Source: an uncultured Lachnospiraceae bacterium
GTDB lineage: Bacteria > Bacillota > Clostridia > Lachnospirales > Lachnospiraceae
DNA length: 64,000 nucleotides
Reading direction: 5' to 3'
Assembly (NCBI GenBank): GCA_910579395.1
Contig: CAJTUC010000021.1
Coordinates: forward strand, 7,761 to 71,760
Shown: in pieces, positions 16,151-25,203 of the stretch
How the letters are laid out: each line of letters begins with the position of its first letter
How positions within the stretch are numbered: the first letter of the stretch is position 1
Notes under the pieces: generated by a model
The model's input: only the letters and a program-made list of their open reading frames with translations
Told to the model about the DNA's origin: nothing
Database searches by the model: none
Translations under genes and position numbers: made by a program

Positions 16151-17260
16151 ATGAAGAAAAAGTTATTGGCAACATTGTTATGCACAGTCATGATGATCAC
16201 TGCGGCTGGCTGTGGATTACAGACACCGGAAGCACCGACAGACAACGCTTCCACATCGAACACTGCGGCGTCTACGACGGATACGTCTGCAGCAGATACA
16301 TCCGCATCGACAGATTCCGCGCCGGCAGTTGAACCTGCAGCAGATGCGATTACATTGACCTATGCGGAAGTTAATCCGCTTGATACGATTGTCGGCCAGA
16401 CAGCGACCAAATTTAAAGAGACTGTAGAAGAGATGTCCGGCGGTTCCATCATCATCGACATTCAGGCGAGCGGTGTGCTTGGTTCTGAGAACGACGTATT
16501 GGATACGATGTTAGGCGGCGGCGGTACGATTCAGATGTCCCGTATTTCCGCATTCGCATTGACGAGTTATGGCGGTGAAAAGTCTATGCTTCTGTCTCTG
16601 CCTTATACGTTCGTAAGCAGAGAGCATTTCTGGAACTTCGCAACATCCGATCTGGCGAATGAATTCCTGCTTGAGCCTCATGAGAACGGCAGCGGCGTAA
16701 GAGGATTGTTCTATGGCGAAGAAGGTTTCCGTCATTTCTTTACGGTAAATGAAATAAGCGGTATGGAAGACCTCGCAGGCATGAAACTGCGTGTTTCCAA
16801 TGACCCTGTTATGAACGGTCTGGTAGAAGGTCTTGGCGCAAGCCCGACAGTTGTTTCTTTCGGTGAATTATATTCCGCATTGCAGACTGGTGTTGTAGAC
16901 GGTGCAGAGCAGCCTATCGCAAACTATAAGTCCAACGCTTTCCCGGAAGTTGCTCCGAACCTGATTCTGGATGGACATACGCTGGGAGCAATTCAGGTCA
17001 TCATCACGGACGAAGCATGGGATTCCCTGACGGAAGAACAGCAGAACATTCTGATCGAAGCCGGTAAGGTAGCTTCCCAGTACAATCGTGAGATTTCTGA
17101 GAGTGCTGAAAACGAAGTGTTAGAGCAGTTAAAAGCTGACGGTGTTAACGTTGTTGAAGTAACGGATATCAAACCCTGGCAGGATGCTTGTAAGACCGTT
17201 ATCGATGAAAACATCAAAGGACAGGAAGAACTGTATCAGAAAATCGTAGATATGCAATAG
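16151..17260 (+). CDS. dctP: TRAP transporter substrate-binding lipoprotein DctP
   Basis: 369 residues. A lipoprotein signal peptide ends in the lipobox ITAAGC (Cys near 21), followed by a Ser/Thr/Ala-rich tether to about residue 66 and a DctP-family binding domain (LAGMKLRVSNDP, GELYSALQTGVVDGAEQP). The protein catches a carboxylate, often a C4-dicarboxylate or sugar acid, outside the membrane and passes it to DctQ/DctM. RBS AGGGAGGT precedes the ATG. It is separated from dctQ by 249 bases holding R1 and two terminator-like hairpins, a layout that would give more binding protein than permease. The actual ligand cannot be read from sequence. Confidence 0.95.
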   Translation: MKKKLLATLLCTVMMITAAGCGLQTPEAPTDNASTSNTAASTTDTSAADTSASTDSAPAVEPAADAITLTYAEVNPLDTIVGQTATKFKETVEEMSGGSIIIDIQASGVLGSENDVLDTMLGGGGTIQMSRISAFALTSYGGEKSMLLSLPYTFVSREHFWNFATSDLANEFLLEPHENGSGVRGLFYGEEGFRHFFTVNEISGMEDLAGMKLRVSNDPVMNGLVEGLGASPTVVSFGELYSALQTGVVDGAEQPIANYKSNAFPEVAPNLILDGHTLGAIQVIITDEAWDSLTEEQQNILIEAGKVASQYNREISESAENEVLEQLKADGVNVVEVTDIKPWQDACKTVIDENIKGQEELYQKIVDMQ

Positions 17261-17262
17261 CA

Positions 17263-17375
17263 GGGTGAAAAGAATTTCTAAAGACGTCCCGCCATTGGAC
17301 GGGACGTCAAGAAGTTCTAAGGTTCGCTGGGCGAACTTTTTTCACCCGGAAGAACGCCGTGTGCGGCGTTCTTTC
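17263..17375 (+). repeat. R1 structured element, copy 1 (dctP-dctQ gap)
   Basis: Opens with GGGTGAAAAG and closes with CTTTTTTCACCC-like complement at 17337-17347. Inside are a GC-rich hairpin (17283-17308), GAATTTC/GAAGTTC arms, and GTTCGC-tgg-GCGAAC with a T run (17322-17342). A terminal hairpin GAACGCCG-tgtg-CGGCGTTC (17352-17371) follows. It shares layout and conserved segments with 19329 and 53357. Both inner and terminal hairpins look like intrinsic terminators. Confidence 0.65.
17322..17342 (+). terminator. Terminator-like hairpin between dctP and dctQ
   Basis: GTTCGC (17322-17327) and GCGAAC (17331-17336) with a TTTTTT tail; a partial terminator that could lower dctQM relative to dctP. 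Confidence 0.65.
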
Positions 17376-17509
17376 AGGGGTTTCCTGGGAAATAGACATT
17401 TTTCCAAGTGAACTGGGGATTTGCAAAAAAATAATGAAAAATGAATAGGACTGCTGCATTTGCGGCGTAGCGCAATGCGGCGGTCCTATTGGATTATAAG
17501 GAGGTTACG

Positions 17510-18037
17510 ATGCCAGGGATTTTTGAAAAGATAGACAAAATAAAACCGGTGTATGATATGGCGGATAAGGCAGTGCTTTTTATCTGTAAACTGCTGTTGA
17601 TCGCTGATATTCTGATAACGTCGATGAGTGTTATCGGCCGGTATGTTCCGTTTGTTCCGGACCCGGCCTGGAGTGAAGAGGTAGTTCTTACCTGTATGTC
17701 TTATATGGCGGTATTGTCGGCAGCGCTTGCGATTCGGAAAGGCGCTCACATCCGCATGACGGCTTTTGACAGATACCTGCCAAAGGGATTGTTGAAATTT
17801 CTGGATATTCTGGCGGATATCTGCGTGCTGGCGCTCGCGTTTGTCATGCTGACCGTCGGTTGGAAATATGCACAGCAGATCGGTTCGAGGGGAACTTATG
17901 TGAGTATGCCCTCTGTTTCTCGTTTCTGGATGTATTTCCCGATACCGTTAGCGGGATTTGCGATGATCATATTTGAAATTGAAGCTCTTTATAACCATAT
18001 AAAGGGGTTCTTTGTAAAGGAGGGGGCAGGAGCATGA
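17510..18037 (+). CDS. dctQ: TRAP transporter small permease DctQ
   Basis: 175-residue membrane protein with four hydrophobic helices, the normal layout of the TRAP small permease, which joins with DctM to form the Na+-driven membrane complex. It contains the WSEEV segment with adjoining TM helix common in DctQ. Start at ATG 17510 after a strong AAGGAGG; upstream in-frame TTG lacks an RBS. It overlaps dctM by four bases (ATGA), so the two are translationally coupled. Confidence 0.93.
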   Translation: MPGIFEKIDKIKPVYDMADKAVLFICKLLLIADILITSMSVIGRYVPFVPDPAWSEEVVLTCMSYMAVLSAALAIRKGAHIRMTAFDRYLPKGLLKFLDILADICVLALAFVMLTVGWKYAQQIGSRGTYVSMPSVSRFWMYFPIPLAGFAMIIFEIEALYNHIKGFFVKEGAGA

Positions 18038-19326
18038 GTCAGGAAGGAATGGCAATCTTAATTCTACTTGTCAGTTTTATTATCATGATTTTTCTGCGGT
18101 TTCCCATTGCGTATGCGGTAGCGCTGTCTTCCATGTTCTGCCTGTTATCGCAGGGACTGCCGCTTACGACAATCTGTCAGCAGATGGTAAAAGGTATCAG
18201 TTCTTTCAGTCTGATGGCGGTGCCGTTTTTTATCACGATGGGTTGTCTGATGGGCTCCGGCGGTATATCGGAAAAGCTGATAGCGCTGGCCAATGCCTGC
18301 GTAGGCTGGATGACCGGCGGTATGGCGATGGTAAACATCGTTGCATCTTATTTCTTCGGCGGTATTTCAGGTTCTGCATCCGCTGATACGGCTTCTTTGG
18401 GAAGTATTTTGATTCCGATGATGGTAGATCAGGGATATGATGATGATTTTTCGACAGCGGTCACGATCACATCTTCCTGTGAGGGCCTTCTTGTTCCGCC
18501 CAGTCACAACATGGTCATCTACGCGATGTCTGCGGGCGGTGTATCCGTAGGAAGCCTGTTTCTTGCAGGATATGTGCCGGGTGCGCTTTTGGCGATTTCT
18601 TTGATGGTCGGTTCCTATATCATTTCCAAGAGAAGAAAATATCCCAAGGGCGATAAATTCAGTCTGAAAAATTTAGGGAAACAGTTCCTTGTATCCTTCT
18701 GGGCGTTGGCGGCAGTCATCATCGTAGTCGTCGGCGTAGTCGGCGGCTGGTTCACGGCGACAGAGTCTGCGGCAGTAGCGGTCATTTACAGTCTGATCGT
18801 CAGCGTATATATTTATAAGGGCCTGACATGGAAGGGTGTCTGGAAAGTTTTAGGACAGTGTGTTGATACGTTGTCCATCGTATTGATCCTGATATCGACT
18901 TCCAGCATTTTCGGTTACTGTCTGACAACACTGCATGTACCGGAACTGGCGGCAAATGCGATCATCGGACTGACGAACAATCCGATCATTCTGGCACTGT
19001 TGCTGAATCTGATCCTGCTCGTTCTGGGGTGTATTATGGATATGGCGCCGATCATTCTGATCGCTACACCGATTCTGCTTCCAATTGCGACTTCAATCGG
19101 AATTGACCCGGTACAGTTCGGTATTATGATGATCCTTAACTGTGGTATCGGCCTTCTGACACCGCCGGTAGGCGCCGTATTATTCATTGGTTCCGCAGTC
19201 GGCAAGGTCAAGATGGAGAAAGTGGTCAAGGCGACGCTTCCGTTTTATGCGTGCATGGTCCTCGTATTGTTATTGTTGACTTTTATACCGGAAATCAGTT
19301 TGTTTGTACCGAGTCTGTTCAAATAA
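18034..19326 (+). CDS. dctM: TRAP transporter large permease DctM
   Basis: 430 residues, a highly hydrophobic protein of about 12 helices of the DctM/TRAP large permease family and usual length. Conserved segments include RFPIAYAVALSS near the N-terminus, GGISGSASADTASLGSILIP and the C-terminal GIGLLTPPVGAVLFIGSAVG. RBS AAGGAGGGGG lies inside the dctQ end. It works with DctP and DctQ as a secondary, Na+-coupled importer. Followed by R1 copy 2. Confidence 0.96.
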   Translation: MSQEGMAILILLVSFIIMIFLRFPIAYAVALSSMFCLLSQGLPLTTICQQMVKGISSFSLMAVPFFITMGCLMGSGGISEKLIALANACVGWMTGGMAMVNIVASYFFGGISGSASADTASLGSILIPMMVDQGYDDDFSTAVTITSSCEGLLVPPSHNMVIYAMSAGGVSVGSLFLAGYVPGALLAISLMVGSYIISKRRKYPKGDKFSLKNLGKQFLVSFWALAAVIIVVVGVVGGWFTATESAAVAVIYSLIVSVYIYKGLTWKGVWKVLGQCVDTLSIVLILISTSSIFGYCLTTLHVPELAANAIIGLTNNPIILALLLNLILLVLGCIMDMAPIILIATPILLPIATSIGIDPVQFGIMMILNCGIGLLTPPVGAVLFIGSAVGKVKMEKVVKATLPFYACMVLVLLLLTFIPEISLFVPSLFK

Positions 19327-19328
19327 TA

Positions 19329-19440
19329 GGGTGAGAAGAATTTCTAACACTCGCAGCAAGGGCTGCTTCGTGAAGAAATTCTACGACTTGCGTAGCAAGT
19401 CTTTCTCACCCGAAAGAACGCCTGAAATGCGGCGTTCTTC
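19329..19440 (+). repeat. R1 structured element, copy 2 (after dctM)
   Basis: GGGTGAGAA (19329) pairs with TTCTCACCC (19403-19411); GAATTTC pairs with GAAATTC further in; a variable hairpin and GACTTGC-gta-GCAAGTC lie inside; a final hairpin GAACGCC...GGCGTTC (19417-19438) ends the element. Same conserved segments as copies at 17263 and 53357. Confidence 0.65.
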
Positions 19441-19492
19441 CTGTAGTTGATTTGTGCTGCGGGAGGCGGCATGAGGAGAGGGTAGGGAGCGT

Positions 19493-19969
19493 ATGAAATA
19501 TCGATTTAGGAACGAAGTGACGGCGATGGATTTCTGGAGGCTTGTCATGCGTCGTACATACCGCTCTACGGCGGGGGTCTGTAATCTTGTATTTACGGCG
19601 GCCATGTTCGTGCTGGTATTTCGCTTCTGGAGTACGGCGTCGGATATGTATAAAGGACTGATGTTGATCGGATGTATTCTTTTTCCTGTCATACAGCCGC
19701 TCGTAATCTATGGGAAAGCGCGGAAACAGGCGGCATTCCTGCCAAAGGGAATGGAATTGGGATTTGACGAGAGGGGGCTCCATGTGAAAACGCAGGATGC
19801 AGCTTCGGATATTCCGTGGAGCGATATTAAAAACATCGTACGGGAATTTCATATGATCGTTATTTTTTCGGACGATATTCATGGATATATATTGACTGAC
19901 AGGATGCTCGGAGAGCAGAAACAGGCGTTTTATGAGTATATTATATCCAGAGCAAATTTAAAAAAATAA
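19493..19969 (+). CDS. YcxB-like membrane protein
   Basis: 158 residues. Two hydrophobic helices (about 30-52 and 56-76) are followed by a soluble C-terminal domain with GMELGFDERGLHV and IPWSDIKNIVREFHMIVIF, the pattern of the YcxB-like/PH-like C-terminal domain found in many Firmicute membrane proteins. No enzymatic motif is seen and the function of the family is unknown. ATG follows a purine-rich GGGAGC. Its position between the TRAP permease and its sensor suggests, but does not prove, a shared regulon. Confidence 0.75.
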   Translation: MKYRFRNEVTAMDFWRLVMRRTYRSTAGVCNLVFTAAMFVLVFRFWSTASDMYKGLMLIGCILFPVIQPLVIYGKARKQAAFLPKGMELGFDERGLHVKTQDAASDIPWSDIKNIVREFHMIVIFSDDIHGYILTDRMLGEQKQAFYEYIISRANLKK

Positions 19970-20050
19970 GAGCAGGCGCAGAGCTGTAAAAGAAGAACTT
20001 TATGGTGCTGCGCCTGAACTGAATCTGTGCGGCGGAGTGGATAGGGCAGG

Positions 20051-21541
20051 ATGTGGTTGAAGAACAGGGTAAGACAGTTATGGCAGTCACTGGCGATTAA
20101 GAATAAATTGCTCGTATTTACGGGGCTGGTATTTTTAATGATTTTTCTTTCCGTCATCTTTAATGTATGGGTGGCAAAATTTTCGTTGTTCGATTTCAGG
20201 GAAATATTGGAGGAGAATGCGAGAAGTGAAGAGGCGGTAAACGCTTTGGCGGCGGAGAGTAAATTTTTTGAGCAGTATATGCGAGGGTATGCGAATACAT
20301 CGGAAGAGGAACTTGTGGATGCGATACAAAGAACGGAAAAGGCGGTCAATGCGCTTTCGTTCGACTATCGACTGCTCGGTGATGAACGGTATGCGCAGAC
20401 ATGGTCGATTTATAATAGTTACGGCGTATACCGGGAAGCAAGAGATGAAATTCTGGAACTGCGGAGACGCGGTGAGGAAGACATTGGGCTGTTATATGAA
20501 ATATATGAGATGCAGGAGTATCTGCAGCAGTATGCGAGGAATCTTTTGATTGAAACACTGGATGCTGGAAATATTCTTTATCGGAAAAGGATACCTAATA
20601 TCGTGCGGGTTCCGCTCGTCATTATTACAGTGGGACTTCTGTTGTTCATTGTCATGTTAAAACTGGTGGAAATCCTGAACCGGGATATCGTACTGCCGGT
20701 TCTGGCGCTTGTGAAGGCATCCAAAAAGATTGCATCCAATGATTTTCATGTTGAGGACGTGAAAGTGGAGAATAAGGATGAAATCGGGGAACTTGCAAGG
20801 GCATTTAACAAAATGAAATATGCGACACAGGAATATATTTTGATTCTGGAAGAGAAAAGAAAAACGCTTGATCTGCTTCATAAAGAAGAACTGGAAAGGC
20901 TTGAAATGGAAAAACAGCTGGAAGCGGTACAGTTAGACCTTTTGAAGAGTCAGATCAATCCGCATTTTCTTTTTAATACGCTGAATGTCATCGGCGGCAT
21001 GGCGAATCTGGAATCGGCGGAGACGACGGAAAAAATGATCATGGCGCTCAGCTCTTTATTCCGCTATAACCTGAAAACCTCGGAAAGAGAGGTCATATTG
21101 GACTGGGAGCTGACCATTGTTCAGGATTATATTTATTTACAGCAGATGCGTTTTGGAAGCCGGATTCGGTTTTCAATAGATTGTCCGGCTGACAGGATGC
21201 GGGCTGTTGTTCCGGCTTTTACGTTTCAGCCGCTTGTAGAGAATGCGGTCATTCATGGGCTTTCATCGAAGGAAGAAGGCGGTCTGGTTTTGATACGCGT
21301 CTGGAAGGAAGCGGAAATGCTGCATATCACGGTTACGGACACGGGAGTCGGGATGGAAGAGGCGGAACTTTTGACTTTAAAAGAACGTCTGAATGATAAA
21401 AATGATGGACGGCGCGGTATCGGCATCGGGAATATTTACAGGAGAATCTATGCGATGTACGAGAATGGACAGATGGATATTTACAGCAGAAAGAATGTGG
21501 GAACCATTGTGCGGATTATCATTCCTTATTTGGAAATCTGA
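20051..21541 (+). CDS. Sensor histidine kinase of the LytS/YesM type
   Basis: 496 residues. TM helix near 20-42, an extracytoplasmic helical domain (about 45-180), a second TM (about 187-208), a HAMP domain (about 210-265), a coiled coil, the His_kinase domain of the YesM/LytS class (SQINPHFLFNTLN, His near 310), and HATPase_c (VENAVIHG, DTGVGM, GIGIGNI). These kinases typically control carbohydrate or carboxylate uptake with an AraC-type partner, here the next gene, 23 bases downstream. The DctP-like protein two genes on may present the ligand to this sensor. Confidence 0.94.
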   Translation: MWLKNRVRQLWQSLAIKNKLLVFTGLVFLMIFLSVIFNVWVAKFSLFDFREILEENARSEEAVNALAAESKFFEQYMRGYANTSEEELVDAIQRTEKAVNALSFDYRLLGDERYAQTWSIYNSYGVYREARDEILELRRRGEEDIGLLYEIYEMQEYLQQYARNLLIETLDAGNILYRKRIPNIVRVPLVIITVGLLLFIVMLKLVEILNRDIVLPVLALVKASKKIASNDFHVEDVKVENKDEIGELARAFNKMKYATQEYILILEEKRKTLDLLHKEELERLEMEKQLEAVQLDLLKSQINPHFLFNTLNVIGGMANLESAETTEKMIMALSSLFRYNLKTSEREVILDWELTIVQDYIYLQQMRFGSRIRFSIDCPADRMRAVVPAFTFQPLVENAVIHGLSSKEEGGLVLIRVWKEAEMLHITVTDTGVGMEEAELLTLKERLNDKNDGRRGIGIGNIYRRIYAMYENGQMDIYSRKNVGTIVRIIIPYLEI

Positions 21542-21564
21542 ATAAAAGCGGTTATGGAGGAACT

Positions 21565-22380
21565 ATGTATCGGATATTAATTGCTGACGATGAACCGATT
21601 GAACGAAAGGTAATATCGAAAAAGATACAGGAATTTTTCCCGGGTCAGACAGAAGTTTTTCAAGCAGAGAACGGAAGGGAAGCAATAGAAATCTTTGAGC
21701 ATAAGGACTGCGATATCGTATTGATCGATATCGAAATGCCGGGCATGAACGGGCTGGATGCGGCAGAACGCATCCGGGGTATGGACCCGGACTGCAGTAT
21801 CATTTTTCTGACGGCGTTCGATGAATTCAATTATGCGAAAAAAGCAATTTCCGTGAAGGCACTGGAATATCTGTTAAAACCGGCCAATGAAGAGGAGCTT
21901 ACCGTTGTTCTGGAAGAGGCTTTCCGGATAGCGGATGAGCGAAAAAAAAGAAAAAGATCGGAAGGTGTAGAAGAAGAAAAGAGTGAGCGGGAGATTCTTG
22001 ACGGCATGCACTCGGAAGAAATCAGAATGAATGTAGTGGCGGAAGAAATCCGCCGGTATATTGCGGGGCATTATAAAGAGGATTTATCTTTGCAGGACGT
22101 GGCAGGAGCGATGCGGTACTCGGATGCCTATTTCTGCAAAATATTTAAGAAATATTTTAACAGGAGTTTTATTGTATACTTGAATGAACTGCGGATTGAG
22201 AAAGCAAAGATGATGTTAGAAGATGCGGTACGCAATATCAAGGATATCAGTTCGGAAGTCGGTTACAGGGATTCTAATTATTTTACCAAAGTATTTAAGC
22301 GGCTGACAGGTATGACGCCCAGCGATTACCGGGTGGTCGCTCTGCAGAAGAAGCAGAAGCCGTCCGGCGGAGAGGTATAA
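21565..22380 (+). CDS. Response regulator with AraC-type DNA-binding domain (YesN-like)
   Basis: 271 residues. N-terminal receiver (acceptor Asp near 56 in VLIDIEMPGMNG, KP lysine near 110), acidic/basic linker, and a C-terminal AraC HTH pair (about 165-265; VAGAMRYSDAYFCKIFKKYF and the second helix set GYRDSNYFTKVFKRLTGMTPSDYR). RBS GGAGG precedes ATG. It is the cognate partner of the kinase just upstream. Likely targets are the TRAP operon at 16151 and its own operon. Confidence 0.95.
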   Translation: MYRILIADDEPIERKVISKKIQEFFPGQTEVFQAENGREAIEIFEHKDCDIVLIDIEMPGMNGLDAAERIRGMDPDCSIIFLTAFDEFNYAKKAISVKALEYLLKPANEEELTVVLEEAFRIADERKKRKRSEGVEEEKSEREILDGMHSEEIRMNVVAEEIRRYIAGHYKEDLSLQDVAGAMRYSDAYFCKIFKKYFNRSFIVYLNELRIEKAKMMLEDAVRNIKDISSEVGYRDSNYFTKVFKRLTGMTPSDYRVVALQKKQKPSGGEV

Positions 22381-22397
22381 GAAAGGCATGAACAGAT

Positions 22398-23441
22398 ATG
22401 GAACGGGAACGTAAAGGATGGAAGAAAAACAGAATCGGAATTTTACCTGCGCTTCTGCTCGTCCTGTCAGCTGCGGCAATTCTGCTCTGGCCGGAACAAA
22501 ATCTGGAGGAAAGGGTCCCTGAGTATGTTTTTACCTATGCCGAAAATCAGGCGCGGGATTATCCGACGACACTTGGCGCCATGAAATTTGCTGAAATGGT
22601 GGAGGCGCGGACGGAAGGCAGAATCCGTATCCTTGTTTATGCGGAAGGCGTTAAAGGCGCGGAGAACGATATCATACGGCAGATGAAGTTCGGCGGCATT
22701 GATTTTGCCAGAGTTTCCCTTTCCCAGCTCGCGGAATATATCCCGGAGATGAATGTGCTCCAGCTGCCTTACCTGTATTTGGATTCGGAACATATGTGGC
22801 GGGTACTGGACGGAGAAATCGGCGTCAGTTTTTTGGACTATGCCGGAGACTATGGGCTGGTTGGTTTATCATGGTACGATGCGGGAGCGAGAAGCTTCTA
22901 TACTTCCGATAAGCCCATTACCTGCCTGGAAGATATTGAAGGGATGCGTATCCGGGTACAGGAATCGGATATGATGGCGGATATGGTGGAAGCGCTTGGG
23001 GCGAATGCCGTAAAAATTGGTTATGCGGATGTCTATTCCGGTCTTGAGCGGGGCATTGTAGACGGTGCGGAAAATAACTGGCCCTCCTATGAGTCGATGA
23101 ATCATGATGAGGTGGCAAGGTATTTTACGGTCGATGAGCACACCCGTGTCCCGGAAATGCAGATATGCTCCGAAAAGACATGGGAGAAGCTCTCGGAAGA
23201 GGACCGGAATATCATTCTGGAATGTGCGCGGGAATCCGCCTTGTATGAAAGAAAATTATGGCAGGAGCGGGAAAACGATTCAAAGCAGAGCGCTATTCTG
23301 CGGGGGGCGGAGGTGATCGAACTGCCGGCGGAGGAGAAGGAACGTTTTCAGGCGGCAGTGCAGGGGGTATACGAGAAATATTGCGGTGATCATATGGATA
23401 TCATCGACCAGATCATAGAAGCCGGCAAGGCTGAAGATTAG
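22398..23441 (+). CDS. DctP-family binding protein in a two-component operon (probable auxiliary sensor)
   Basis: 347 residues. An N-terminal hydrophobic helix (about 12-30) without a lipobox cysteine suggests a membrane anchor or ordinary signal peptide; the rest is a TRAP DctP-type domain (IEGMRIRVQESDMMADM, GYADVYSGLERGIVDGAENNW). It lies 17 bases behind the response regulator and has no TRAP permease directly after it. In comparable systems extracytoplasmic binding proteins deliver ligand to the sensor kinase; I infer that role here. A transport role with the dctQM at 17510 is an alternative. Confidence 0.88.
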   Translation: MERERKGWKKNRIGILPALLLVLSAAAILLWPEQNLEERVPEYVFTYAENQARDYPTTLGAMKFAEMVEARTEGRIRILVYAEGVKGAENDIIRQMKFGGIDFARVSLSQLAEYIPEMNVLQLPYLYLDSEHMWRVLDGEIGVSFLDYAGDYGLVGLSWYDAGARSFYTSDKPITCLEDIEGMRIRVQESDMMADMVEALGANAVKIGYADVYSGLERGIVDGAENNWPSYESMNHDEVARYFTVDEHTRVPEMQICSEKTWEKLSEEDRNIILECARESALYERKLWQERENDSKQSAILRGAEVIELPAEEKERFQAAVQGVYEKYCGDHMDIIDQIIEAGKAED

Positions 23442-23477
23442 AAATCTGCCGGCGAAGAGAGGAGTATTATTACAGAC

Positions 23478-24665
23478 ATGAAAATGGATATTTTCGGGAA
23501 TCGGGAAAAGAACAAACAATTCTATTTTAACTATGCGGTATTTACCATTAACGGCATGTTGGCGCTGTCGATCGGCTCGCTGCTTCCTTTTATCAGAGAT
23601 GCGAACGGACTGGCCTATGCGTTCTGCGGCATGATCGTGAGTCTGCATTCCGTCGGAAACCTGCTTTCCAGCTTTGCGGCAGGGGCATTGCCAGTATTCA
23701 TCGGAAGAAAGAAAAGCATTTTACTGTTCAATTCTTTTTTTGCGATTTCCTATCTGCTGATTCTGTTCGGGGGAAGTCCGCTCACGATTGCGCTGGCCTT
23801 CTTTATGACGGGACTTGCCAGAGGAGCGACCAGTAACTTCTGCAATGCTTCCATCAACAATCTGGCACCAGGTAAGGCATGGATTATCAATGGACTTCAC
23901 GCGATGTTTTCCATAGGAGCCTTCCTTTTTCCGATTCTGCTGACTGTGTTGACGATGAATGACAGCGGCAGATGGATTTATGCCTGCTATTTCATGCTGG
24001 CGATGGGAATACTGAGTTTCAGTCTGTATCTGCTGATGCCGGTGGAGGGACAAGGGAAAAAGGGCGCGGATAAAAAGGAGAAAAATTTCGGTTTTTTCAA
24101 AGAACCGTTATTTTATATGAGCATCATGGTATTGTTTTTTTACCTTTGTGCGGAACAGGGCGTTATCGGCTGGATGATCACTTATTTCAAGGATACGGGG
24201 CTTTTGAATCCGACGCTTTCACAGATTACGGCGAGCGTGTTGTGGATCATGATCCTGCTTGGGCGGTTGACAGCTGCATGGCTCTCCACGAAAGTAAAAA
24301 AAGAAAAGATTTTGCCGGTCATGGGTGTGGGACTGCTCGTCTTTTTCTTTATCCTCATTGTGAGCAGGAGTACAGGACTTATTCTTCTCGGCATCATGGG
24401 ATTTGGGTACAGCATGGCGGGCATCTACCCGACGACGGTTTCTTTTACGGGAATCCTGATACAGCGCTATAAAATGGCATGGAGTTTTATCCTGACATCG
24501 GCAAGCCTCGGCTCTATCCTGATGCCGACGATTATCGGCAGAATCGCTGAGCGGGCGGGGATTTTCTATGGGATGAGCTCTATTGCAGTGGTGCTCGTGG
24601 TGGATATGATTGCGATCATGGTACTGGTAAGGTACACAACGAAACAGGGAAAGGTGGAAAATTAA
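23478..24665 (+). CDS. Major facilitator superfamily transporter
   Basis: 395 residues with about 12 hydrophobic helices split by a basic, charged central loop (about 190-205, KKGADKKEK). It has the MFS features: Gly-rich helix interiors, GRKKS in the loop between helices 2 and 3, and the RLTAAWLSTK equivalent after helix 8. Closest in character to FucP/Bsc-like sugar permeases, but the substrate cannot be set. It is probably in the same transcript as the two-component genes (36-base gap) and the cupin that begins on the base after its stop. Confidence 0.85.
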   Translation: MKMDIFGNREKNKQFYFNYAVFTINGMLALSIGSLLPFIRDANGLAYAFCGMIVSLHSVGNLLSSFAAGALPVFIGRKKSILLFNSFFAISYLLILFGGSPLTIALAFFMTGLARGATSNFCNASINNLAPGKAWIINGLHAMFSIGAFLFPILLTVLTMNDSGRWIYACYFMLAMGILSFSLYLLMPVEGQGKKGADKKEKNFGFFKEPLFYMSIMVLFFYLCAEQGVIGWMITYFKDTGLLNPTLSQITASVLWIMILLGRLTAAWLSTKVKKEKILPVMGVGLLVFFFILIVSRSTGLILLGIMGFGYSMAGIYPTTVSFTGILIQRYKMAWSFILTSASLGSILMPTIIGRIAERAGIFYGMSSIAVVLVVDMIAIMVLVRYTTKQGKVEN

Positions 24666-25007
24666 ATGAAAACAGTAAAAAACAATGTATGGAACTTTAA
24701 CGGAGACATCGACTTTGAGGTGTGCGGAGAGGGCGTGAAAAGAAAAATTTTAAGCTACACCGACGAAGTGATGTGTGTGGAAAATCACTTTGAAAAAGGG
24801 GCGGTAGGGGTACTGCATCACCATCCTCATACGCAGATTACCTATATTGTATCAGGTAAATTTGAATTTACGATCGGGGATGAGAAGAAAGTGGTAAGCG
24901 CCGGGGACAGCCTTTTGAAAAAGGACGGTATCGAACATGGATGCGTCTGTCTGGAAGCGGGAATCCTGGTTGATATTTTCTCACCGATGCGGGAGGAATT
25001 TGTATAA
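24666..25007 (+). CDS. Cupin-domain protein, sugar-acid metabolism type
   Basis: 113 residues, a single conserved beta-barrel: GAVGVLHHHPHTQITYIVSG contains the HxH...E/Q metal ligands of cupin motif 1 and GIEHGCVCLEAGILVDIFSPMREEF motif 2. Small cupins of this kind, such as KdgF, often sit with pectin or uronate genes, which would fit a TRAP carboxylate regulon. The start codon directly follows the stop of the MFS gene. Function by neighbourhood is inference. Confidence 0.85.
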   Translation: MKTVKNNVWNFNGDIDFEVCGEGVKRKILSYTDEVMCVENHFEKGAVGVLHHHPHTQITYIVSGKFEFTIGDEKKVVSAGDSLLKKDGIEHGCVCLEAGILVDIFSPMREEFV

Positions 25008-25203
25008 TAACGCATAAATTGACAGACATACTGCATTTTTAGGGAAAAGGAAAAAAACAGGATTTGGGTATACTTTTCATTGATATGGGCCGATTAAAAT
25101 ATAGGAATGATATATTTTGGTCACGAATGGGGCGGCGGATTTCCAGCCGTTCTGTCGAAGATGCAGCAGCAACATAAGCTATAAGAAAGTCAGGGGGATG
25201 GAA

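Noticed and set aside
17263..17375. R1 as a known riboswitch such as c-di-GMP-I/II
   Set aside because: None of the GEMM or other familiar aptamer signature blocks are present; kept as an unassigned structured repeat.
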